DNA of 35,671 nucleotides. Source: an uncultured Pelagibacteraceae bacterium. Lineage in GTDB: Bacteria; Pseudomonadota; Alphaproteobacteria; Pelagibacterales; Pelagibacteraceae. The translations under genes were made by a program, and so were the position numbers. The notes under the pieces were generated by a model. The model was not told the origin of the DNA and ran no database searches. It saw only the letters and a list, made by a program, of their open reading frames with translations. Below are positions 14,088 through 21,622 of the stretch, one piece after another (position 1 is the first letter of the stretch; each line of letters starts with the position of its first letter). The DNA is taken from positions 1 through 35,671 of the forward strand of contig CACJWU010000006.1 of the NCBI GenBank assembly GCA_902597215.1, in the 5' to 3' direction.

Positions 14088-15188
14088 TTAAATATTAAAT
14101 TTTCTTTTTAAGTGCTTAAGCTTTCCCTCAGTGCTGTCATAATCTATATAGCAACCTTGTAAAAAACGATTGCCTTCATTTGTGTTATATGATGTTCTTC
14201 CGTGAAGTAATCTATAATTATCCATCATCAATAAATCTCCAGAAGCAAGTTTAAATTCTAATCGATATTTATCTGAGTTATATAACTCAGCTATCTTATT
14301 TCTTGCAGCATAATAAAGATCAAGTTTTTCTTTATCCATCAATGGAACAAAATCTAATCTTGGACTAAATCTAACTTGTTTGAAATTTTGATTTTCATCT
14401 AATTTTATCATTTCGGACCAATCCTCCAAAACAACTTCTTTATCTATAAATTGATATCTTACCTTTATTTCAGTTAAAATTTTAAAGTAATCTGGATAAT
14501 CTTTTTTTAACTTTTCAGTAACAGTGTAACCATCTACTAAAGTTGAATAACCTCCACTAACCTTATTTTCGATACAATGTAATAATTGGATACAAGGAAC
14601 AGGGTTCCTATAAGGATTATCAGTATGGGGTGCCAAAGGTAAAGATGTATATGCTAAATCATTTGGATTAGGTTTTGACTTTACATCAAAGAATTCACCA
14701 AAATTAGTTCTTCTTATACTTCCTATTGAATTAGCAAATTTGACAATAAAATTATCCTCAGTTGGTACATTTTTAAAAATAATAAATCCAAATTTGTAAA
14801 AATTTACCAAAGCTTCATACATAACTTTTTCTTCAAAAATATCATTTGTAAATTCAAAATTATTAAGATTGCTAAGAGAGGAGTCCCATTTTGTTTTTTC
14901 AATAAATTTAACATAATTGAAATTTGAAAATTCATTTAAAATACTTTGGATAGTTAATTTGGTTTCAGTACCGTCACTAAAAATAACCTCTAAAAATTTA
15001 TCTGATAAATTTACATTTTTTATTTTGATATTTCCATTGAGCTCAGTTGGATCAAATAATCTTTGTTTTGTTCCTCTATCAACATAGCTCTCTCCATTTA
15101 CTCTCTCCCTTAACCAAAAAGGATGAATTTCTTTTTTTGAACCATTGTCTTCAAAAAAAACTTTATTATTAGATAATTCAATTTTCAT
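14088..15188 (-). CDS. Gamma-butyrobetaine hydroxylase-like 2OG-Fe(II) dioxygenase (TauD/TfdA family)
   Basis: Cytoplasmic oxygenase of 366 aa built from an N-terminal GBBH-like domain (DUF971 type; HPFWLRERVNGE at 22-33) and a C-terminal TauD domain. Iron ligands: His188 and Asp190 in HTDNPYRNP, distal His329 in LLHGRTSYN, and the 2-oxoglutarate arginine near 341. This architecture is that of gamma-butyrobetaine hydroxylase, trimethyllysine dioxygenase and TmpA (trimethylaminoethylphosphonate hydroxylase), so a quaternary-ammonium substrate is probable. The exact substrate cannot be read. It lies divergent from the phosphatase gene with a 63-nt gap; no TmpB HD-domain partner is present. Confidence 0.85.
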   Translation of the reverse strand: MKIELSNNKVFFEDNGSKKEIHPFWLRERVNGESYVDRGTKQRLFDPTELNGNIKIKNVNLSDKFLEVIFSDGTETKLTIQSILNEFSNFNYVKFIEKTKWDSSLSNLNNFEFTNDIFEEKVMYEALVNFYKFGFIIFKNVPTEDNFIVKFANSIGSIRRTNFGEFFDVKSKPNPNDLAYTSLPLAPHTDNPYRNPVPCIQLLHCIENKVSGGYSTLVDGYTVTEKLKKDYPDYFKILTEIKVRYQFIDKEVVLEDWSEMIKLDENQNFKQVRFSPRLDFVPLMDKEKLDLYYAARNKIAELYNSDKYRLEFKLASGDLLMMDNYRLLHGRTSYNTNEGNRFLQGCYIDYDSTEGKLKHLKRKFNI

Positions 15189-15251
15189 ACTTTTATATGA
15201 TTATTTAAAATTTTACTTTAATCAATACAAATTAAATTGTATTAGTTTGTT

Positions 15252-16058
15252 GTGATTAAATTAAAATCTTCAGAATATAAAAATTATTCAAAATTTCTGA
15301 GTAATTTGGGAAATAAACTTACTAAATTTTACTATTCGAAATTGAACAGGCCGTTTAAGGTTTCAAACAAATTAGAGGGAAAGGGCTACGATCCAGTTAC
15401 AGATGCTGATAAGGCTTTTGAAAAATTTATAAGTAAGGAGATTAAAAAAAGATTTCCTGATCATCAGATAATTGGAGAGGAATTTGGACATAAAAAAACT
15501 AAAAGTGATTTTTCATGGGTTATAGATCCGATTGATGGAACCAGATCTTTTGTTATTGGTAATCCAACTTGGAGTAATTTAATATCTTTAAATTATAAGG
15601 GAAATCCCGTTTTAGGTCTTGCTAATTTTCCAATACTTAAAAAATTCTACTTTAATACATCATTTAATAAAGCATATGTTTCCGAGAATGGAAAAAAAAG
15701 AGTAATAAAAGTTAATCGCAAAGCAACTTTTTCTAACATGAAATTGTCAGCAGCTTTTCACGGAAGTCTTTCTTTAAATCAACAAAAAAAAATTCCACAA
15801 ATATTAAAACGAATGCAATTTCCCTGCTCAGATGCCTTGAGCTATTCTCATTTTGCTGAAGGAAAACTTGATATTATTATTCAATGTGGAAATAAAATTT
15901 GGGATATACATTCTTTAATCCCAATTATAAGAGCTGCAAATGGTATAGTTACTACTTGGAAAAATGAGGATCCTAAAAAAGCTGGAAATATAATTTGTTC
16001 AGCAAACAGAAGTCTTCATAATAAAATCTTAAAAATCTTAAAACCTGTTTCTAAGTAG
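15252..16058 (+). CDS. hisN: Inositol-monophosphatase family phosphatase, possibly histidinol-phosphatase
   Basis: Mg-dependent phosphatase of 268 aa. The motifs are DPVTDADKA (47-55), GEEFG (75-79), DPIDGTRSFVIG (92-103) and the C-terminal WD pair in IWDIHSLIPI (about 217-226). The DGTRSF variant (Arg after T, Phe two later) matches the HisN-type histidinol-phosphatases of actinobacteria and alphaproteobacteria, which would complement hisI here; inositol monophosphatase or CysQ are alternatives. The start is GTG at 15252 with no evident ribosome site. Its 3' end overlaps the SMR gene on the other strand by 8 nt. Confidence 0.75.
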   Translation: MIKLKSSEYKNYSKFLSNLGNKLTKFYYSKLNRPFKVSNKLEGKGYDPVTDADKAFEKFISKEIKKRFPDHQIIGEEFGHKKTKSDFSWVIDPIDGTRSFVIGNPTWSNLISLNYKGNPVLGLANFPILKKFYFNTSFNKAYVSENGKKRVIKVNRKATFSNMKLSAAFHGSLSLNQQKKIPQILKRMQFPCSDALSYSHFAEGKLDIIIQCGNKIWDIHSLIPIIRAANGIVTTWKNEDPKKAGNIICSANRSLHNKILKILKPVSK

Positions 16059-16386
16059 TTTTACCAAGTGTATTAAGCAAAATTACTCCAATAACAATTA
16101 ACACTATTCCGATAATCCCATACAAGTTTGGTATTTGATTGTATTTGAATACTCCAAATAAAGTTACAGCAGCAATAGTTAACCCTCCGTATGTTGCATA
16201 TGTAAAACCAACTGGAATAATATTCATTGCTTTTGATAAGCAAAAAATACAAGCGATTATCGAAATAGCACAAAAAATAGCTGGTCCAATATTTGTAAAT
16301 CCATTAGTTGATTTTAAATAACCATTCGAGGTTATTCCAAGTATAATAGCTAATAATAAAAAGATATATCCTGTTAGATTACTCAC
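16051..16386 (-). CDS. SMR-family membrane protein A, lacking the conserved glutamate
   Basis: A 111-residue, four-helix protein of the small multidrug resistance (EmrE) fold. Family marks are NGFTNIGP (28-35) after helix 1, IPVGFTYATYGGL (57-69) in helix 3 and the ending LLNTLGKTT. In EmrE and Gdx proteins helix 1 carries an essential Glu (Glu14/Glu13) that couples proton and substrate; here helix 1 reads LLLAIILGITSN and the whole protein has no Glu or Asp. Canonical proton/drug antiport is therefore doubtful. Last gene of an eleven-gene operon, GTG start, paired with a paralogue at 16622. It may form a hetero-oligomer with that paralogue (inference). Confidence 0.85.
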   Translation of the reverse strand: MSNLTGYIFLLLAIILGITSNGYLKSTNGFTNIGPAIFCAISIIACIFCLSKAMNIIPVGFTYATYGGLTIAAVTLFGVFKYNQIPNLYGIIGIVLIVIGVILLNTLGKTT

Positions 16387-16400
16387 ACTTTACATTATGA

Positions 16401-16622
16401 TTATTTAGTAATTTTATCTACCAGTTTTTTTATTGGAGGACCAAGAATAAGTGCTGCAATAATTGCTATTGGTAAACTTACAGTCCATGCTTTAAAAAAT
16501 CTATTGATGTATTCACTATCCATTCCAGTATTGATGTAAGTGATAATCAAAGTCATAAGTAAACTCATTCCAAAACCCATGATTAAAATAAATATTAGAT
16601 CAAAATATTTTTTTGGTATCAT
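16401..16622 (-). CDS. DUF2798-like small membrane protein
   Basis: 73 aa with two hydrophobic helices (about 8-30 and 45-62). The IMGFGMSLLMTLIITYIN stretch, the FFKAWTVSLPIAI stretch and the basic end match the DUF2798 family, which has no known function. Its ATG shares one base with the stop of SMR B (TAATG), so its translation is coupled to it. Sits exactly between the two SMR paralogues, which suggests that the three membrane proteins act together (inference). Confidence 0.75.
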   Translation of the reverse strand: MIPKKYFDLIFILIMGFGMSLLMTLIITYINTGMDSEYINRFFKAWTVSLPIAIIAALILGPPIKKLVDKITK

Positions 16623-16957
16623 TATGATGTTTTACCAAGTAGGTTTACTATCAAAACACCTGAAATTATTAATATCATCCCCAAAATTGTGAACATATCT
16701 GGCATTTGATTAAATTTGATAATTCCAATAATGATAGTTGCTATAATACACAAACCAGCAAAAGAAGCATATGTGATACCTACTGGAATAGTTTTCATTA
16801 CTAAGGATAATGTATACATACACCCAACTATGGTAATTGCTGTCATTATACTTGGTAACAGCAAAGTAAAACCCTGAGCACTTTTTGCAAATCCATTTGC
16901 AGCAGTTCCTAAAATTACTGCAATAATTAGAATTATATATGAAAAAATATTACTCAT
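16622..16957 (-). CDS. SMR-family membrane protein B, lacking the conserved glutamate
   Basis: 111-residue paralogue of SMR A with the same length, start (MSN) and end (NLLGKTS). It keeps the SMR features QGFTLLLP (28-35) and IPVGITYASFAGL (57-69), yet helix 1 reads LIIAVILGTAAN and holds no acidic residue; the only acid in the protein is an Asp in NQMPD near 91. As with its paralogue, the proton-coupling glutamate of known SMR pumps is missing. ATG at 16957 lies 7 nt after the previous stop. Function unknown; possibly lipid, metabolite or osmolyte movement in a heteromeric complex. Confidence 0.86.
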   Translation of the reverse strand: MSNIFSYIILIIAVILGTAANGFAKSAQGFTLLLPSIMTAITIVGCMYTLSLVMKTIPVGITYASFAGLCIIATIIIGIIKFNQMPDMFTILGMILIISGVLIVNLLGKTS

Positions 16958-16964
16958 TAGAAAA

Positions 16965-17183
16965 TTATAATTTAAATATCCAAAAATAAAAATAGATTAT
17001 CCATAAAAAACAGGCTGCCATAGTTACAAAAACTATTGTTACTCCTGTAGCTGTCTCATTTTTATATTTTTTATTTACCTCATTTCGCCATTTTTTTGGG
17101 TAAAGAGGGATAGTAAATGCGTAGATTATTAAAAAAAAATCAAATGCAGTTATAAGTATGCAAAGAAAAAGTAATTCTTTCAC
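16965..17183 (-). CDS. Small membrane protein, hypothetical
   Basis: 72 aa, two hydrophobic helices (about 3-26 and 50-70) with a basic loop PKKWRNEVNKKYKNE between them. Not recognised. GTG start directly follows the stop of the SnoaL-like gene (TAAGTG), so it is translationally coupled. It resembles in size the DUF2798 neighbour but lacks its sequence features. Part of the small-gene operon. Confidence 0.65.
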   Translation of the reverse strand: MKELLFLCILITAFDFFLIIYAFTIPLYPKKWRNEVNKKYKNETATGVTIVFVTMAACFLWIIYFYFWIFKL

Positions 17184-17504
17184 TTATTTAGACATTGGAG
17201 TAGCGCCGGTTTCTAAACTAACAATTTTTCCGTCTTTATATCTATAAACCGCCATTACAGCTTCAACATTTCCGTCATTAAATGTAACAAAAGAATGGTG
17301 TACACCCACTTCATCATTTTCATATACAACTCTAGTTTTATCTTGATTTATATCTCCACTCATTGCCCATTTTATAACATCAGCTTTTCCTAAAGAATTT
17401 CCAGATTTATGCATTGTGAATTTAAAATCATCATGCAAAAGTTCATTCATCGTTGCTTCATCTTTCTTATCTATTGCATCTGTATACCTTCTTAATATCG
17501 ACAT
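17184..17504 (-). CDS. SnoaL/NTF2-like small protein
   Basis: 106 aa with the alpha+beta cone pattern of the SnoaL-like/nuclear transport factor 2 superfamily: an N-terminal helix (RRYTDAIDKKDEATMNELLH, 5-24), then DDFKFTMHKSG and beta strands ending YRYKDGKIVSLETG. Such proteins are isomerases, dehydratases, oxygenase subunits or simple binding proteins; no catalytic set can be named. A strong ribosome site AAAGGAG precedes the ATG and lies within the last codons of the upstream DUF1330 gene. Confidence 0.75.
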   Translation of the reverse strand: MSILRRYTDAIDKKDEATMNELLHDDFKFTMHKSGNSLGKADVIKWAMSGDINQDKTRVVYENDEVGVHHSFVTFNDGNVEAVMAVYRYKDGKIVSLETGATPMSK

Positions 17505-17505
17505 T

Positions 17506-17793
17506 TTATACTCCTTTAATAATTATTCCGTTACCAGTTGAGTTTTCTAAACGGATTTGTTTAATTGGATTGTATTCATCAGAGTTATACCACTCCAAAG
17601 CTTTTTCATAACTTGGAAATTTAATAACAACTGTTCTAGGATATTCCCAAGTTCCTTCTAATACTTTTGTTTCACCACCTCTAACAATATATTCTCCACC
17701 AAATTTTTCAGCAATCGGTTTCACTTTTTCTACGTATTCTTTATATTGCTCAGGTTTTTTTACCTCTATGTTGAATATCGCAAATCCAGTCAT
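17506..17793 (-). CDS. DUF1330 family protein (second copy)
   Basis: 95 aa ferredoxin-like alpha/beta protein. DUF1330 marks: AIFNIEVKKPEQYKEYVEK (5-23), FGGEYIVRGGE (31-41), then IKFPSYEKALEWYNSDEY (about 57-74). The family is of unknown function and likely dimeric. A second DUF1330-like protein is encoded at 18223, and the two share the VIEFP/VIKFP..KALxWYNS pattern, so they look like paralogues. ATG overlaps the stop of the membrane gene before it (TAATG). Confidence 0.85.
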   Translation of the reverse strand: MTGFAIFNIEVKKPEQYKEYVEKVKPIAEKFGGEYIVRGGETKVLEGTWEYPRTVVIKFPSYEKALEWYNSDEYNPIKQIRLENSTGNGIIIKGV

Positions 17794-18209
17794 TAAGTGT
17801 AAATTTTATCAGCTAAACCGTAGCATAAAATTGCACTCATAACCGTAAATACAAATGGAGCAATGATACCCTCATTTGTGGTTTTATCGTTGACTCCTGT
17901 TTTATTAATTTTAATAGAATAAAAATTACATAAAAAAATACATAGATTATTTATAAAAACTAAATTTAAGAATCCCCATGTATTTTCTAAACCTCCAGGT
18001 CTTATAAAACCTACATAGATTGACATTAAAAATACAGCAAGCATAAATGCTCCTGCCATTCTTATCATTATTGCTCCACTTGGATCTATTCCAAATCTTT
18101 CCATAAAGCTTTTAGTGCCAAAAATAGTTTGAAATGCGTAAACACCAACTCCAATAAAATGAACTAAGTAAATTATTAAATAAAATATCCCATTAAATTT
18201 TTCTAACAT
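17793..18209 (-). CDS. Four-helix membrane protein, hypothetical
   Basis: 138 aa from the ATG at 18209, chosen because it follows a strong AAAAAAGGAGACAAA ribosome site; an open frame continues upstream to 18296 but would overlap the preceding gene by 74 nt. Four hydrophobic segments are visible (about 8-28, 48-68, 78-97 and 115-133), with the loop TKSFMERFGIDPSGA between the first two. Not assigned to a family with confidence (some resemblance in layout to DUF4345-type proteins). Lies between the two DUF1330 genes. Confidence 0.7.
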   Translation of the reverse strand: MLEKFNGIFYLIIYLVHFIGVGVYAFQTIFGTKSFMERFGIDPSGAIMIRMAGAFMLAVFLMSIYVGFIRPGGLENTWGFLNLVFINNLCIFLCNFYSIKINKTGVNDKTTNEGIIAPFVFTVMSAILCYGLADKIYT

Positions 18210-18222
18210 TTTGTCTCCTTTT

Positions 18223-18528
18223 TTAATAAGTGTCTGACTCTTCACAGATAACAATTGTACTTTTTGGATCTGTGGCTGCTCTTCTATGAGTAACAATATT
18301 TTGATGTGCTTCAGAATTATACCAACCTAAAGCTTTTTCCTTATTTGGAAATTCAATTACTACTGTAAGAGTAGTTTCTTCTCCCTCTTTGACTAATTTT
18401 TCTGGAGTTCTTACCAGAAATTTCCCATCAAAAGGCTTCAGTGTATCAGCAACTTTGCTTGCATATTCTTTTGCAAACATATCTGGGTTTATAACTTTTG
18501 GAACTGCTACTAAGTATGCTTTTGGCAT
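18223..18528 (-). CDS. DUF1330-like protein (first copy)
   Basis: 101 aa, starts MPKAYLVAVPKVINPDMFAK, followed by FDGKFLVRTPE and VIEFPNKEKALGWYNSEA, the DUF1330 order. Slightly longer than the copy at 17506 because of its acidic tail. A good ribosome site AAGGAGATAAA precedes the ATG at 18528. Function unknown; the pair could bind a common small ligand or form a heterodimer. Confidence 0.82.
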   Translation of the reverse strand: MPKAYLVAVPKVINPDMFAKEYASKVADTLKPFDGKFLVRTPEKLVKEGEETTLTVVIEFPNKEKALGWYNSEAHQNIVTHRRAATDPKSTIVICEESDTY

Positions 18529-18578
18529 TTTATCTCCTTATCAAATTAATATAAAGATTGCTTTCATAAATCTTCCTC

Positions 18579-18866
18579 TTAAGCGTTATAGTCCATCACT
18601 TGATCAGTACACTCAGTAAATTTATGAGGTTCAAAGAAATCATTCATTTGTCCTAATTGATTATTAATATCTGCTTCACTGTTTGCTTTCCACCAGCAAA
18701 ACATTTGCATTGTATCACCTGGGGTATTCCAAGTCATTTGACATGCTGCTTTATCGCTTGTCATTGATTTAACAATATCTTCCATTTTCATTGAAGCTAC
18801 TGTTTCACTAAATTTTACTTTCATCTCTTTCGATTTAAAAGTATGGGTTACCATATAATTTTTCAT
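18579..18866 (-). CDS. Hypothetical small cytoplasmic protein, possible alpha/beta-barrel fold
   Basis: 95 aa, no signal peptide. MVTHTFKS strand, then a helix (KMKVKFSETVASMKMEDI), then CQMTWN, MQMFCWWKA and a final helix, an order that resembles dimeric alpha/beta-barrel (DUF1330/EthD-like) proteins, though no family is certain. Three cysteines (near 52, 66 and 85) and many methionines are notable. Separated from the next gene downstream by 50 nt, the largest gap inside the operon after the first genes. Ribosome site weak (AGAAAG). Confidence 0.6.
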   Translation of the reverse strand: MKNYMVTHTFKSKEMKVKFSETVASMKMEDIVKSMTSDKAACQMTWNTPGDTMQMFCWWKANSEADINNQLGQMNDFFEPHKFTECTDQVMDYNA

Positions 18867-18881
18867 CTTTTTTCTTTCTAT

Positions 18882-19088
18882 TTAGCTTTTAAAAAGAGCA
18901 AGAGCTTCATTTAAAAGTTTTTCAGATTTAGCATGATCACCAGTATTGTGTGCATCCATACCTTGATCTTTAAGTTCTTGAGCTTTTTTTATTTTCTCAT
19001 CTATATCTTTAGCCATCTTTGGACAAGAACCTGCATACGCAGAACTAACAAACATGACTAGACAAAGTGATAATATTATTTTTTTCAT
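18882..19088 (-). CDS. Small exported helical protein, hypothetical
   Basis: 68 aa. A signal peptide at 1-19 (LVMFVSSAYA|GS) leaves a mature peptide of about 49 residues with one cysteine and two amphipathic helices (KDIDEKIKKAQELKDQG and HAKSEKLLNEALALFKS) like a single TPR hairpin. Ribosome site AAAGGAAA before the ATG. No known family. Secreted to the periplasm by inference. Confidence 0.65.
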   Translation of the reverse strand: MKKIILSLCLVMFVSSAYAGSCPKMAKDIDEKIKKAQELKDQGMDAHNTGDHAKSEKLLNEALALFKS

Positions 19089-19106
19089 TTTATTTCCTTT
19101 CTTTAG

Positions 19107-19478
19107 TTAATATAAAGTTTGAACTACTTTTTTTACTCTTTCAGCTCCATTTGGAATTAAGGTTTCGACAAATGCATGGCAGTTTTCAGTTTTAGCTTTG
19201 TCGTATTTGGAACCGTAATGTTTATCTACTGCTTTGTTCACTCCAGCATCCCAATCTTTTTCAGAAATACCTATTTCAAGAGCATAGGTTTTTAAAACTT
19301 TCACAGTTGAAATCGATTTTTCTTTCATTCCGTACTCAAATTTTTCACCTGATGGAAGAAAGTAGTTAGCCATATAAATACCAATACAATCCCATGCTTT
19401 TGATTTATCTTTGTCACTCATTCCTGCATTTGCAGATGTAAAAATGAAAAAAGATAAAACTATAATAATTTTTTTCAT
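19107..19478 (-). CDS. Small exported protein, hypothetical, first gene of the small-gene operon
   Basis: 123 aa with a clear signal peptide (1-18, FIFTSANA|GM). The mature part is mostly helical, with two cysteines (WDCIGIYM and ENCHAFV) about 70 residues apart that could form a disulfide. Not recognised. GAGGAAT precedes the ATG at 19478. It lies just after the cysK terminator, so the operon promoter should be in 19479-19512, which is AT-rich; no convincing -35 was found. Confidence 0.68.
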   Translation of the reverse strand: MKKIIIVLSFFIFTSANAGMSDKDKSKAWDCIGIYMANYFLPSGEKFEYGMKEKSISTVKVLKTYALEIGISEKDWDAGVNKAVDKHYGSKYDKAKTENCHAFVETLIPNGAERVKKVVQTLY

Positions 19479-19511
19479 AATTCCTCTACGTTAGATAATA
19501 TTAATATGAAA

Positions 19512-19531
19512 ATGTAACTTTTTTGTTACAT
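19512..19531 (-). terminator. Probable terminator after cysE-cysK
   Basis: ATGTAAC (19512-19518), six T, GTTACAT (19525-19531) is a perfect 7-bp stem; on the minus strand TTTTC follows. A second small stem, CTGGT/ACCAG, lies between it and the cysK stop. Low stem GC makes it moderate as a terminator. Confidence 0.5.
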
Positions 19532-19546
19532 GCCTGGTATGCGTTA

Positions 19547-20548
19547 TTATAACCAGCTAGGAATAGGGAGGTTTTTTTCCTTTAAAAAAGATTTATTAAA
19601 CATCTTTGAGTTGTATTTATCTGATCTATCACAGAGAATAGTGACAATTGTTTTTCCTGGACCCAGCTCTTTTCCTAATCTAATTGCACCTGCAATATTT
19701 ACTCCACAACTAGTTCCTAAGCTTAATCCCTCATTTTGAATTAAATCATAAAGTACAGGCAAAGACTCTTGGTCACTGATTGAAAAAGCCCCATCAATTT
19801 GAGCTTCAGCAAAGTTTTTAGTTATTCTGCTTGAACCAATACCCTCAGTTATTGATCCACCCTCAGCTTTAAGTTCTCCATTCATAATGTGATTATAGAG
19901 TGCAGAGCCTGTTGGATCTGATAAATAAATTTTTATATCTTTATTTTTTTCTTTTAAAAATTTACTTACACCACCAATAGTCCCTCCTGTTCCTGATGCG
20001 CAGACAAAGCCATCTACTTTTCCATCTGTTTGTTCCCAAATTTCTGGTCCAGTTGTTTCGTAATGCCCTTTTGAATTAGCAGTGTTATCAAATTGATTTG
20101 CCCAAACTACACCATTATTATTTGTACTTTTTAATTCTTCAGCAAGACGTCCAGCAACTTTTACATAATTACCGTCATCTTTATAGGGTTTGGGTGGAAC
20201 TAATCTAAGATCTGCTCCAATATTTTTTAAAGTATCTTTTTTTTCTTGAGTTTGATTATCATTCATTACAATAATGGTTTTATAACCTAAAGAATTTCCT
20301 AAAAGACATAATCCAATCCCAGTATTTCCCGCTGTTCCTTCCACAACAATTCCTCCCTCTGAAATTAATTTTTTTTCTTGAGCATCTTTTATTAATGCAA
20401 GTGCAGCTCTATCTTTAACTGATCCGCCTGGATTTAAATATTCAGCCTTACCATAAATGTTACAACCAGTAATTTCTGATGCTGCTTTGAGTTTTATTAG
20501 AGGAGTATTACCAATAGAATCGATAAAATTATTTTTTATATTTTTCAT
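19547..20548 (-). CDS. cysK: Cysteine synthase A (O-acetylserine sulfhydrylase)
   Basis: PLP enzyme making cysteine from O-acetylserine and sulfide. The PLP lysine is Lys45 in NPGGSVKDRAA, the phosphate loop is EGTAGNTGIG (70-79), and GTGGTIGGVSKFLKE follows near 181-195. 333 aa, full length. It overlaps the serine acetyltransferase gene by one base (stop/start) and together they are the complete cysteine branch. In a cell that takes sulfur from reduced organic sources, sulfide may come from organosulfur breakdown (inference). Confidence 0.95.
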   Translation of the reverse strand: MKNIKNNFIDSIGNTPLIKLKAASEITGCNIYGKAEYLNPGGSVKDRAALALIKDAQEKKLISEGGIVVEGTAGNTGIGLCLLGNSLGYKTIIVMNDNQTQEKKDTLKNIGADLRLVPPKPYKDDGNYVKVAGRLAEELKSTNNNGVVWANQFDNTANSKGHYETTGPEIWEQTDGKVDGFVCASGTGGTIGGVSKFLKEKNKDIKIYLSDPTGSALYNHIMNGELKAEGGSITEGIGSSRITKNFAEAQIDGAFSISDQESLPVLYDLIQNEGLSLGTSCGVNIAGAIRLGKELGPGKTIVTILCDRSDKYNSKMFNKSFLKEKNLPIPSWL

Positions 20549-21117
20549 TATTCTTTATCTTCGTCCGTAACAGCGTAAGGCTTAAATCCTTTGGTAGCAT
20601 CCCCAACTCTTTTTGCAGGTATACCAGCCATAACTGATTTTTCTGGAACATTTTTTGTAACAACTGAATTTGAACCGATTAAAGAATTTTTACCAATTAC
20701 AATAGGACCAAGTATTTGTGCTCCAGATCCTACAACAACATTATCCTCTAACGTTGGGTGTCTTTTCATATTTCTTTGGTCATTTGAATTTATGCTAGGT
20801 GCAATTCCACCTAATGTAACATTGTGATAAATTGTTACATTATTTCCAATTTCAGAAGTTTCACCAATTACAACACCCATACCATGATCAATAAATAAAT
20901 TTTGTCCTATTTTAGCTCTTGGATGAATTTCTATACCCGTTAAAAATCTTGAAAACTGTGAAATGATTCTTGCGACCAGATCAAATTTTGCGATTGCAAA
21001 AAAATTTGCTATTTTATAAAAAAAAATAGCTTTAACCCCCGGGTAAGTTAAAATTAAACTTAACTTTGATTTTGCCGCGGGATCTCGGTCAATTATAGAT
21101 TGTAAAAAATCGTTCAT
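20548..21117 (-). CDS. cysE: Serine O-acetyltransferase
   Basis: Makes O-acetylserine from serine and acetyl-CoA. The short EpsC-like form, 189 aa, has an N-terminal helical part (1-60, LQSIIDRDPAAKSKL, YPGVKAIFFYKIAN) and a left-handed beta-helix with IHPRAKIG, FIDHGMGVVIGETSEIG and YHNVTLGG. The catalytic His in IDHGMG and the second in YHNV are present. Coupled to cysK (shared base). The upstream 82 nt are shared with the divergent VOC gene. Confidence 0.94.
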   Translation of the reverse strand: MNDFLQSIIDRDPAAKSKLSLILTYPGVKAIFFYKIANFFAIAKFDLVARIISQFSRFLTGIEIHPRAKIGQNLFIDHGMGVVIGETSEIGNNVTIYHNVTLGGIAPSINSNDQRNMKRHPTLEDNVVVGSGAQILGPIVIGKNSLIGSNSVVTKNVPEKSVMAGIPAKRVGDATKGFKPYAVTDEDKE

Positions 21118-21138
21118 TTTTTTTGAATTTTCTAACAG

Positions 21139-21167
21139 TTGATTAAAAAAAGTATATACTTTATATA
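21139..21167 (+). promoter_or_regulatory. Candidate sigma70 promoter of the VOC gene
   Basis: TTGATT (21139-21144), 17 nt, TATATA (21162-21167), 32 nt before the ATG, with AGAGG as ribosome site. The spacer contains the palindrome AGTATATACT (21151-21160), which could be an operator or just A/T bias. Confidence 0.5.
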
Positions 21168-21199
21168 GTAGTCAATTACGCAATTTAAAGAGGTTTTAA

Positions 21200-21610
21200 A
21201 TGTATAAAAATACAAATTGTTTCCATTTAGCTATTCCTTGTGGGGACTTAGAAACAGCAAAGAAATTTTACAGTGAAACACTAGGCTGTAGACTTGATAA
21301 TTCTGCACAGGAATGGGCAGATGTAGATTTTTGGGGAAATGAATTAACACTTCATGCAAGTGAGCATAAATTAGATAATGAAAGACACGATGTTGATATG
21401 GGAAATGTTTCTGTACCTCATTTTGGAGTTCACTTATCTAGAAAAGATTTTGATGCTCTTAAAAAAAGATTAAAAGAAAAAGGTGCCAAGTATTATGATG
21501 AGCCTTATCTAAGATTTAAAGGCACTAAGTATGAACAAGAAACTTTTTTTGTTAAAGATCCCAACGAAAATATATTAGAGATTAAGACGTTAACTGCTAA
21601 CGCAGAGTAA
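21200..21610 (+). CDS. VOC superfamily (glyoxalase/dioxygenase-fold) protein
   Basis: 136 aa with the two beta-alpha-beta-beta-beta modules of the VOC fold. FHLAIPCGDLETAKKFYSETLGC is the standard first module start (about 8-30), and KDPNENILEIK the end (about 120-130). Metal ligand candidates are His8/His9-equivalent (FHLA), His in PHFGVHL and Glu in ILEIK. Substrate unknown; closer to bleomycin-resistance/extradiol-like proteins than to glyoxalase I. Divergent from cysE; 12 nt before lysE. Confidence 0.85.
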   Translation: MYKNTNCFHLAIPCGDLETAKKFYSETLGCRLDNSAQEWADVDFWGNELTLHASEHKLDNERHDVDMGNVSVPHFGVHLSRKDFDALKKRLKEKGAKYYDEPYLRFKGTKYEQETFFVKDPNENILEIKTLTANAE

Positions 21611-21622
21611 TTTTTTCAGTAA

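Noticed and set aside
17793..18296. Longer version of the four-helix membrane protein starting at 18296
   Set aside because: It overlaps the DUF1330-like gene by 74 nt, and the ATG at 18209 has a strong ribosome site right before it; the extra residues are non-hydrophobic and unlike the rest.
21118..21199. Riboswitch (SAM or glycine type) in front of the VOC gene
   Set aside because: Only a promoter-like pair and a short leader are present; too short for any aptamer.
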